The translations under genes were made by a program, and so were the position numbers. Positions 12,884 through 18,382 of a stretch of 18,382 bases of DNA are shown here, one piece after another. Location: assembly GCA_035504175.1 (NCBI GenBank), contig DATJSJ010000046.1:1-18382 (forward strand), given 5' to 3'. The notes under the pieces are model-generated. The model was given only the letters and a program-made list of their open reading frames with translations, searched no databases and was not told the DNA's origin. This DNA comes from DATJSJ01 sp035504175. GTDB taxonomy: Bacteria > Pseudomonadota > Alphaproteobacteria > Acetobacterales > Acetobacteraceae. Numbering within the stretch: position 1 is the first letter of the stretch; each line of letters starts with the position of its first letter.

Positions 12884-15313
12884 ATGAGCGACATGCCCGA
12901 TCATGACACCGCCCGAGGCAACGCGACGCCGCTGAGTCCGGAGGAATTGCGGCGCATCGACGCCTATTGGCGCGCCGCCAACTACCTCTCCGTCGGGCAG
13001 ATCTATCTGATGGACAACCCGATGCTGCGGGTGCCGCTGGAGCCGGAGCATATCAAGCCACGGCTGCTCGGCCACTGGGGCACGACGCCGGGCCTCAATT
13101 TCCTCTATGCGCATCTCAACCGGGCGATCCGCAAATACGACCTCGACATGATCTATCTGGCCGGCCCGGGCCATGGCGGGCCCGGCCTGGTCGCCAACGT
13201 CTACCTCGAGGGCACCTACAGCGAGATCTACCAGCACGTGCCGCAGAGCGAGGACGGCATGCGGCGGCTGTTCACCCAGTTCTCTTTCCCCGGCGGCATC
13301 CCGAGCCATGTCTCGCCGGAGACGCCGGGTTCGATCAACGAAGGCGGCGAGCTCGGCTATTCGCTGCTGCATGCCTACGGCGCGGTGTTCGACAATCCCG
13401 ACCTGATCGCCGCCTGCGTCGTCGGCGACGGCGAGGCCGAGACCGGCGCGCTGGCGACGAGCTGGCATTCCAACAAGTTCCTCAACCCGACCCGCGACGG
13501 TGCGGTGCTGCCGATCCTGCACCTCAACGGCTACAAGATCGCCGAACCGACCGTGCTCGCCCGGATCGAGGACGAGGAGCTGGTCGCGCTGTTCACTGGC
13601 TACGGCTACCGCCCGATCATCCTGGCGGGCGACGATCCGGCGACGATGCACCAGCGCATGGCGGCGACGCTGGATGCGGTGCTCCCCGAGATCCGCGCGA
13701 TCCAGCGCCAGGCGCGGGAGACGCGCGACGCGCGACGGCCGCGCTGGCCGATGCTGATCCTGCGCACGCCGAAGGGATGGACCGGCCCGCGCGAGGTCGA
13801 TGGAAAGAAGGTCGAGGGCACGTTCCGCGCGCACCAGGTGCCGCTGGCCGAAGTCCGCAGCAACCCCGAGCATCTGCGCATGCTGGAAACCTGGATGCGC
13901 AGCTACCGGCCGGAGGAGCTGTTCGACCGCACCGGAAAACTGATTCCCGAACTTGCGGCGCTGGCGCCGGAGGGGACGCGCCGCATGGGTGCCAATCCGC
14001 ACGCCAACGGCGGCGCGCTGTTGCGCGAGCTGGACCTGCCCGATTTCCGCGACTACGCGGTCGAGGTGCGGGAGCCCGGCGCGACCCAAGCCGAATCGAC
14101 CCGGGTCGCAGGAAACTTCCTGCGCGACGTGATGGGACGCAACGCCGAGGCGCAGAACTTCCGCGTCGTCGGCCCGGACGAGACCGCATCGAACCGGCTC
14201 TCGGCGCTGTTCGAGGTGACGGATCGTGTCTCCGTCGCACGCATCCTGCCCGATGACGAGAACATCGCGCCGGACGGGCGGGTGATGGAGGTGCTGAGCG
14301 AGCACATGTGCCAGGGCTGGCTGGAAGGCTATCTGCTGACCGGCCGGCACGGACTGTTCTCCTGCTACGAGGCCTTCATCCACATCGTCGATTCGATGTT
14401 CAACCAGCACGCCAAATGGCTGAAGGTCACGCGCAAGCTCGGCTGGCGCAAGCCGATCGCCTCGCTCAACTACCTGCTGACCAGCCATGTCTGGCGGCAG
14501 GATCATAACGGCTTCAGCCACCAGGATCCGGGCTTCATCGACCATGTCGTGAACAAGAAGGCCGACGTGGTGCGCGTCTACCTGCCGCCGGACGCGAATA
14601 CGCTGCTCTCGGTGATGGACCACTGCCTGCGCTCGCGCGACTACGTCAACGTCATCGTCGCCGGCAAGCAGCCGGAGCCGCAATGGCTCGACATGGAGGC
14701 GGCGATCCGCCACTGCACGGTCGGCGCCGGCATCTGGACCTGGGCCAGCAGCGACGAGGGCCAGTCGCCGGACGTCGTGATGGGCTGCGCCGGCGACGTG
14801 CCGACCCTGGAGACGCTGGCCGCCGTCGACCTGCTGCGCGCGCACCTGCCGGACCTGCGCATCCGCGTCGTCAACGTCGTCGACCTGATGGCACTGCAGC
14901 CGAAATCGGAGCACCCGCACGGCCTGTCGGATGCCGAATTCGATTCCATGTTCACCGCCGACCGGCCGGTGATCTTCACCTATCATGGCTATCCGTGGCT
15001 CATTCACCGGCTGACCTACCGCCGCACGAACCACGACAATTTCCACGTCCGCGGCTATCGCGAGGAAGGCACCACCACCACCCCATTCGACATGGCGGTG
15101 CTGAACGGCATCGACCGCTTCCACCTGGCAATGGACGTACTGGAACGAGTGCCGCGGCTGCGCGACGTCGGCGCGCATCTGCTGCAACACCTGCGCGACC
15201 GGCTGGTGGAGCACCGCCACTACGTGCAGACTCACGGCGAGGATCTGCCCGACGTACAGAACTGGCACTGGCGCGGCGGAGCCGGTGAGCGGCCGGGGCG
15301 GCCCGCAAGCTGA
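12884..15313 (+). CDS. xfp: Xylulose-5-phosphate/fructose-6-phosphate phosphoketolase
   Basis: Predicted 809-residue thiamine-diphosphate enzyme, cytosolic, that cleaves xylulose 5-phosphate (and often fructose 6-phosphate) with phosphate to acetyl phosphate plus an aldose phosphate. Active-site histidines are at H64 (LLGHWGTTPG), H97 (GPGHGGPG) and H142 (PSHVSPETPG), the positions I recall from bifidobacterial enzymes. The TPP/Mg motif begins GDGEAETGA (181-189) and closes at HLNGYKIA (213-220). The C-terminal half has FSHQDPGF, VYLPPDANTLL and GYPWLIHRLTYRR. Length fits the family (about 790-825). The ATG at 12884 follows a purine-rich GGAGAGGGAG; a second Met is three codons in. The 93-bp gap from fabI (12791-12883) shows no recognised regulatory site. 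Acetyl phosphate would pass to AckA from the same cluster. Confidence 0.97.
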   Translation: MSDMPDHDTARGNATPLSPEELRRIDAYWRAANYLSVGQIYLMDNPMLRVPLEPEHIKPRLLGHWGTTPGLNFLYAHLNRAIRKYDLDMIYLAGPGHGGPGLVANVYLEGTYSEIYQHVPQSEDGMRRLFTQFSFPGGIPSHVSPETPGSINEGGELGYSLLHAYGAVFDNPDLIAACVVGDGEAETGALATSWHSNKFLNPTRDGAVLPILHLNGYKIAEPTVLARIEDEELVALFTGYGYRPIILAGDDPATMHQRMAATLDAVLPEIRAIQRQARETRDARRPRWPMLILRTPKGWTGPREVDGKKVEGTFRAHQVPLAEVRSNPEHLRMLETWMRSYRPEELFDRTGKLIPELAALAPEGTRRMGANPHANGGALLRELDLPDFRDYAVEVREPGATQAESTRVAGNFLRDVMGRNAEAQNFRVVGPDETASNRLSALFEVTDRVSVARILPDDENIAPDGRVMEVLSEHMCQGWLEGYLLTGRHGLFSCYEAFIHIVDSMFNQHAKWLKVTRKLGWRKPIASLNYLLTSHVWRQDHNGFSHQDPGFIDHVVNKKADVVRVYLPPDANTLLSVMDHCLRSRDYVNVIVAGKQPEPQWLDMEAAIRHCTVGAGIWTWASSDEGQSPDVVMGCAGDVPTLETLAAVDLLRAHLPDLRIRVVNVVDLMALQPKSEHPHGLSDAEFDSMFTADRPVIFTYHGYPWLIHRLTYRRTNHDNFHVRGYREEGTTTTPFDMAVLNGIDRFHLAMDVLERVPRLRDVGAHLLQHLRDRLVEHRHYVQTHGEDLPDVQNWHWRGGAGERPGRPAS

Positions 15314-15351
15314 TCTGGATCAAGATGCGCACGGTATCGGGGGCGTAAGGT
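15310..15351 (+). promoter_or_regulatory. FNR/FixK-type promoter for the CBS-domain gene
   Basis: CTGAT-CTGG-ATCAA (15310-15323) differs from the FNR consensus TTGAT-N4-ATCAA by one base and overlaps the TGA stop of xfp. Assuming a class II activated promoter (site centre at -41.5), the -10 hexamer should sit at 15346-15351, where TAAGGT is found, and transcription would start near 15358, just before the AGGAGG of the CBS gene (15361-15366). The geometry fits well; binding is inferred. Confidence 0.55.
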
Positions 15352-15371
15352 CCGGGGACCAGGAGGGCGCA

Positions 15372-16073
15372 ATGAAAGCTGCCGAAATTATGACGCGCGC
15401 GGTCGTCACCGTGCCGGAGAACGCGTTGCTGGTCGATGCGGTGCGGCTGATGCTCGGCCAGCACATCAGCGGACTGCCGGTGGTCGACACGGCTGGCCGG
15501 CTGGCCGGCATCCTCACCGAGGGCGACCTGCTGCGCCGGGCGGAGACGGGAACCGAACGCCGCCGGCCGCGATGGGTCGAGTTCCTGCGCAGCCCGGGCC
15601 AGCAGGCCGAGGAATATGTTCGCACCCATGGCCGTCGCGTCGGGCAGATCATGACCCGCGACGTGGTGAGCGTCGCCGAGTCGACGCCGCTCGACGAGGT
15701 GGTGGAGACGATGGAGCGCCATCGCATCCGCCGGGTGCCGGTCACCGGCGACGGTCGGCTGGTCGGGATGATCAGCCGCGCCGACCTGCTGCGCGCCCTG
15801 CTCCGCGAGATGCCGGCACCGGACTCCGACACGCACAGCGACCTCACGCTGCGCCAGGCGATCGAGGCGGAGCTGAGCGCGCAACCCTGGAGCAGCCGGA
15901 GCAACGTCACCGTGGTCGTGGTCGATGGCGTCGCCAATCTGGAAGGCGTGATCTACGACGAACGGGCGCGGGCGGCGATGTGCGTCGCGGCGGAGAACGT
16001 CCCCGGGGTGAAGGAGGTGCACGACCACCTGGAGTTCTATGATCCCAATTCGGGATTGATCTATGGGCCGTAG
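15372..16073 (+). CDS. CBS-CBS-BON domain protein
   Basis: Predicted 233-residue soluble protein with two CBS domains (residues about 1-60, starting MKAAEIMTRAVVTVPENALL, with HISGLPVVD and GILTEGDLL; and about 90-145, VGQIMTRDVVSVAESTPLDE, with RIRRVPV and VGMISRADLL). A BON-like domain follows at about 155-225 (LRQAIEAELSAQPW, VTVVVVDGVANLEGVIYDE, ENVPGVKEVHDHL). CBS pairs bind adenine nucleotides; BON domains are often membrane- or phospholipid-associated. No enzyme domain or signal peptide is present, so a sensory or stress role is likely but not shown. AGGAGG six bases upstream supports the ATG at 15372 over the longer open frame from 15285. It has its own FNR-type promoter candidate behind xfp, which ties it to the low-oxygen cluster. 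Confidence 0.92.
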   Translation: MKAAEIMTRAVVTVPENALLVDAVRLMLGQHISGLPVVDTAGRLAGILTEGDLLRRAETGTERRRPRWVEFLRSPGQQAEEYVRTHGRRVGQIMTRDVVSVAESTPLDEVVETMERHRIRRVPVTGDGRLVGMISRADLLRALLREMPAPDSDTHSDLTLRQAIEAELSAQPWSSRSNVTVVVVDGVANLEGVIYDERARAAMCVAAENVPGVKEVHDHLEFYDPNSGLIYGP

Positions 16074-16095
16074 GAAGGAAGGAAGGAAGGAAGGA
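16073..16095. repeat. GGAA tetranucleotide repeat at the end of the CBS gene
   Basis: Five GGAA units plus GGA begin at the last base of the CBS gene's TAG stop codon and run to 16095. Being at and beyond the stop codon, length changes would not alter the protein. It also supplies Shine-Dalgarno-like sequence but no start codon follows. Confidence 0.85.
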
Positions 16096-16119
16096 CTTCT
16101 TTTTCTGTAGAAAAAGAAG
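16096..16119. terminator. A/T-rich perfect hairpin 1 downstream of the CBS gene
   Basis: CTTCTTTTTC (16096-16105) and GAAAAAGAAG (16110-16119) form a perfect 10-bp stem with a TGTA loop, 22 bases after the CBS stop codon. An A-rich stretch and then runs of T follow (to about 16143). It may end the adh-to-CBS transcript, although the A/U-rich stem is weaker than usual. It resembles a dispersed intergenic element. Confidence 0.5.
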
Positions 16120-16190
16120 CAAAAAGACTTTTATTCGTTTTTGGTCTGAGCGGATGGGCAAACGCGGACTTTAAGTAATGAAAGTTTTTT

Positions 16191-16214
16191 GGTTCTTTTT
16201 TACAAAAAAGAACC
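16191..16214. terminator. A/T-rich perfect hairpin 2 before the DUF2786 gene
   Basis: GGTTCTTTTTT (16191-16201) and AAAAAAGAACC (16204-16214) form a perfect 11-bp inverted repeat with a 2-base centre (in RNA a 10-bp stem with a 4-base loop). It is followed by the pyrimidine run TCTTCCTTCTTT. Hairpin plus T-rich tail is compatible with a Rho-independent terminator on the plus strand. The 206-bp gap it lies in (16074-16279) is the most AT-rich part of the window. Confidence 0.5.
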
Positions 16215-16279
16215 TCTTCCTTCTTTGTCGACTCGCGTGACGGCTGCTACGGTCCTGCATCCAACCCGAGGGATGCCGC

Positions 16280-17023
16280 TTGACCCAAACCGCCGAACTC
16301 GCCCGCGTGAAGGCTCGCATCAAGGCGCTGACTGAAAAGACTGTCTCCAACGGCTGCACCGAAGCCGAGGCGATGGCCGCCGCCGAGATGGTCGGCCGGC
16401 TGCTCGAGCGCTACGCGCTCAGCATGGACGAGATCGAGGTGCGCGAGTCGCGCTGTGTCCAGGCGGAGGTGCCGCTCGGCGGGCGTCGGCGCCGTCCCAT
16501 CGATGGTTGCGTGCCGGCGATTGCCCGGTTCTGCGACTGCAAGGTGTGGCTGGCGCGCGCCGGCGCGGCGCCCGAGGAGCAGGCAGTCAGCCGCTACATC
16601 TTCTTCGGCTTCGAGTCGGACACCGCGCTCGCGACCTTCCTCTACGCGGTGATCGACCGCGCCATGGCGACCGAGACGGCGCTGTTCCGCCGCGCAAGTC
16701 CCGAACTTCGCGCCGTGCGGCTCCGCCGGGCGCTGGCGAGCTTCCAGCACGGGCTCGCGGCCCGCGTCGCCGACCGGCTCGTCGCCATGCGCCGGGAGCG
16801 GGAGGCCTCGGTGCGGGCGCAGCGCTCGACCGGCACGGCGCTGATCCTGGCCAAGCACCGTGTCGTGGAGGATGCGTTCCGCGAGGCGGATATCCGCCTC
16901 GTCTCGATGGGGGCGGTCGGGCGGCGGCATGTCGGCTCGGCGTTCCGCGAGGGCTGGGCGGCGGGCGGGCGGGTCAACCTGAACCGGCCGGTCGGCGGCC
17001 GTCTCGCGGGGCTGCTCGCCTGA
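16280..17023 (+). CDS. DUF2786 domain protein
   Basis: Predicted 247-residue protein of unknown function. Residues about 6-48 match the DUF2786 pattern (VKARIKALTEKTVSNGCTEA, then AMAAAEMVGRLLERYALS). The remainder is mixed, with a hydrophobic-aromatic stretch (YIFFGFESDTALATFLY) and a basic region (RRALASFQHGLAARVADRL), ending in AFREGWAAGGRVNLNRPVGG, a tail I have seen in longer DUF2786 proteins. The start is TTG at 16280, chosen because GAGGG lies 7 bases upstream and MTQTAELARVKARI is family-like; an ATG at 16273 is in another frame. No signal peptide or clear membrane helix. The stop overlaps the next frame, encoding a zincin-type protease, suggesting the two are co-expressed. Confidence 0.85.
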   Translation: MTQTAELARVKARIKALTEKTVSNGCTEAEAMAAAEMVGRLLERYALSMDEIEVRESRCVQAEVPLGGRRRRPIDGCVPAIARFCDCKVWLARAGAAPEEQAVSRYIFFGFESDTALATFLYAVIDRAMATETALFRRASPELRAVRLRRALASFQHGLAARVADRLVAMRREREASVRAQRSTGTALILAKHRVVEDAFREADIRLVSMGAVGRRHVGSAFREGWAAGGRVNLNRPVGGRLAGLLA

Positions 17024-17526
17024 TCGCGTCGGACGGGAGCGCGCGGGACAGCCGCCGCGGCCCGTCCGCGCGGGCGCGGCCCGGGGCGGGCGGGCCGCGC
17101 GACCGCCAGCGCGGCCGCGTCTATGCCTGGGAGGACCGGGAGGTCGCGCCGCACGATCCGAGCGTCATCGCCTTCGCCGCGGCGCAGCCGATGGTCGACG
17201 CGATCTGGGCGGAGCTCGGGCTGCGCCATCCGCCGCTCGTCGAGCCCCTGCCGCGTCAGGCGCGGGCGACGGTCGCCCGGGCCAACCGCCTGTCGCTGCA
17301 TCTGCCGGAGCGCACCCCGTCCTGGTGCCTGCTGCACGAGCTCGCGCATGCGATGAGCAGCAGCGCGGAGGGACATTCGGACGGGCACGGGCCGCTGTTC
17401 ATGGGGCTCTATGTCCAGTTGCTGGTGCGCTACCTGCGGCTGGACCGCGCGGTGTTGGAAGCGTCGCTGCGCCGCGCCGGCATCGACTTGGAGCCTGCGG
17501 CGCGGCCGGTGTTCCTGGACCCGTAG
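17020..17526 (+). CDS. Small zincin-type metallopeptidase (HExxH) of uncertain start
   Basis: The last 130 or so codons clearly encode a SprT/zincin-like domain: CLLHELAHAM with H106-E107-x-x-H110, and a further metal-ligand candidate in SDGHGPLFMGLYVQLL. RVYAWEDREVAPHD upstream also looks like conserved coding sequence, so the first in-frame ATG (17191, about 111 residues) seems too late. Between 16600 and 17190 I find no ATG, GTG or TTG in this frame other than far inside the DUF2786 gene. I therefore mark the start at the CTG (17020-17022) that overlaps the DUF2786 stop (CTGA), giving about 168 residues; this start is a guess. The Arg/Gly/Ala-rich first 35 residues may be non-coding. The substrate is unknown; pairing with DUF2786 is the main contextual clue. 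Confidence 0.65.
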   Translation: MIASDGSARDSRRGPSARARPGAGGPRDRQRGRVYAWEDREVAPHDPSVIAFAAAQPMVDAIWAELGLRHPPLVEPLPRQARATVARANRLSLHLPERTPSWCLLHELAHAMSSSAEGHSDGHGPLFMGLYVQLLVRYLRLDRAVLEASLRRAGIDLEPAARPVFLDP

Positions 17527-17613
17527 CGCGCCACGCCACGGCGGTACGGCACCGCATCGCGTCCATCCGCCGCAGGTCGGCCAAGCCAATCTTGTCGACT
17601 TGCCACCCAGCGC

Positions 17614-18382
17614 TCAGACACCGCGGCTCGCCGTGCCCTGCCCCAGCGCATCGCCGATCACCTGCGACGGCGTGACCACCGCGTGGTGGAACGCAGCGCC
17701 GGACTCGCCGAAATCGATCCGAGTGGCGCCGCAATTATGGGCGACGCAATGGCCGCGCAGATGCGCCCGCACGCCGGTCATGACCCGGAATCCGCTCTGC
17801 AGCACGGTGCCGGCCACCGGCTCCTCGCTCGGCGACTGGCCGATGCCGGAGGTGACCAGCGTCGGAATGACCGGCCCGTCTCGCACTGCCAGGTCCATCA
17901 GCGCGCCGGCATGGATGTCGCCGCCGATGAAGCTGACCGCGCGGGGCGGCCGGCCGTCGCGGTTCACCTCGCGCGCCCGCAGCGCCAGACGCAGCAGGGC
18001 GTTGCGCTCCCGCCGCACACGGTGATTGGCCCAGTTGTCGCGCACGTCGGTAAGGTCGGCGAGGCCGAAGCGGCCGGTGGTGGGCAGGTGGAAAAGCTCG
18101 GCGCCGATCAGGTCGCGCAGCGCCGCCAGGTACTCGAGCGCCCGGCCGCCAAGCGTCTTCGGCTGGTTCTCGCCGAAATGGCGCAGCGCCGCCGCGTCGC
18201 CACGGGCGAACAGGCGCAAATCGTCGCTGCGGTGGCCGAGAAAGAGCTGCACCACGCCGTGATTCGCCATCGTTACCACCGGCAGCGGCACGATCACCAG
18301 CAACGCATCGGTCGCCGGATCCAGCCGCTCCACCATCGCCTGCAGCCACTGCCATTGCCGCTCGCCCAGCGCCGGATGCTGC
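17614..18382 (-). CDS. PhoD-like metallophosphatase, C-terminal part (5' end outside window)
   Basis: The visible 255 residues are the C-terminal portion of an alkaline phosphatase D-type metallophosphoesterase. The frame enters at the right edge with HPALGERQWQWLQAMVERL, the usual LG-x-x-Q-x-x-WL segment of the family. It then has DNWANHRVRRERNALLRLAL (a D-x-W helix) and VSFIGGDIHAGAL, the G-D-x-H metal-binding motif, followed by VTSGIGQSPSEEPVAG. The N-terminal metal-site motifs and any signal peptide lie beyond 18382. The stop is at 17614-17616, leaving an 87-bp gap to the metallopeptidase gene that is convergent with it and shows no clear terminator. The substrate (phosphodiester or phospholipid) cannot be told from this fragment. 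Confidence 0.85.
   Translation of the reverse strand, partial: QHPALGERQWQWLQAMVERLDPATDALLVIVPLPVVTMANHGVVQLFLGHRSDDLRLFARGDAAALRHFGENQPKTLGGRALEYLAALRDLIGAELFHLPTTGRFGLADLTDVRDNWANHRVRRERNALLRLALRAREVNRDGRPPRAVSFIGGDIHAGALMDLAVRDGPVIPTLVTSGIGQSPSEEPVAGTVLQSGFRVMTGVRAHLRGHCVAHNCGATRIDFGESGAAFHHAVVTPSQVIGDALGQGTASRGV

Noticed and set aside
12836..15268. 810-codon open frame on the minus strand
   Set aside because: It is the antisense shadow of xfp. Its translation is rich in Arg, His, Gln and Val without any domain pattern, while the plus strand encodes a complete phosphoketolase.
16073..16095. Phase-variable contingency repeat
   Set aside because: The GGAA tract starts at the stop codon and no start codon or gene depends on its length, so on-off switching of a protein is not supported.
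1..18382. CRISPR arrays, tRNA or rRNA genes, transposons, integrases, toxin-antitoxin or defence genes
   Set aside because: I looked for direct-repeat arrays, clover-leaf-type sequence, inverted-repeat-bounded transposase genes and typical defence domains and saw none; the only tandem arrays are the cydP minisatellite, the GGAA tract and the CTCAT triplet.

Overview
The window is about 70% G+C, densely packed, with many ATGA-type gene overlaps and purine-rich ribosome binding sites. Gene content (alkylsulfatase and sulfonate/sulfate-ester uptake genes, cytochrome bd with CydX and CydP, FNR/FixK-type palindromes, a phosphoketolase/acetate kinase/FabI cluster) points to an alphaproteobacterium. 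I favour the Rhodospirillales/Acetobacteraceae because the AT-rich hairpin islands near 16.1-16.2 kb look like intergenic elements I remember from that family; this is a recollection, not a search result.

Layout. (1) 1-3533, minus strand: a sulfur-scavenging operon read from right to left, with an AtsK/TauD-type 2-oxoglutarate dioxygenase, a periplasmic binding protein and two successive SsuC-type permeases; the second permease runs off the left edge. (2) 3534-3883: a 350-bp divergent intergenic region with an AT-rich, palindrome-rich core. (3) 3884-6270, plus strand: a 682-residue regulator combining a STAND-like NTPase, a GNAT-like middle part and a C-terminal OmpR/PhoB-type winged helix, followed by a small 4-oxalocrotonate-tautomerase-family gene. 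The gap between them holds three CTCAT repeats at exact 11-bp spacing, a likely operator. (4) 6385-9459, minus strand: a cytochrome bd quinol oxidase operon cydP-cydA-cydB-cydX, including two small subunit genes. (5) 9563-16073, plus strand: an NAD-type alcohol dehydrogenase, acetate kinase, an enoyl-ACP reductase paralogue, phosphoketolase and a CBS-CBS-BON protein. (6) 16074-16279: an AT-rich island with a tetranucleotide repeat and two perfect hairpins. (7) 16280-17526: a DUF2786 protein overlapping a small zincin-type metallopeptidase. (8) 17614-18382, minus strand: the C-terminal part of a PhoD-like metallophosphatase.

How it fits together. Blocks 4 and 5 diverge around one perfect FNR/FixK-type palindrome (TTGAC-N4-GTCAA), and a second, near-perfect one overlaps the stop codon of xfp in front of the CBS gene. 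My reading is a low-oxygen island: a high-affinity quinol oxidase on one side, and on the other a phosphoketolase/acetate kinase route making acetate and ATP, with an alcohol dehydrogenase to handle redox. The regulator/tautomerase pair is the least conventional part of the window. The sulfur operon is separate in function.

The window holds no rRNA, tRNA, CRISPR array, transposase or integrase that I could recognise.
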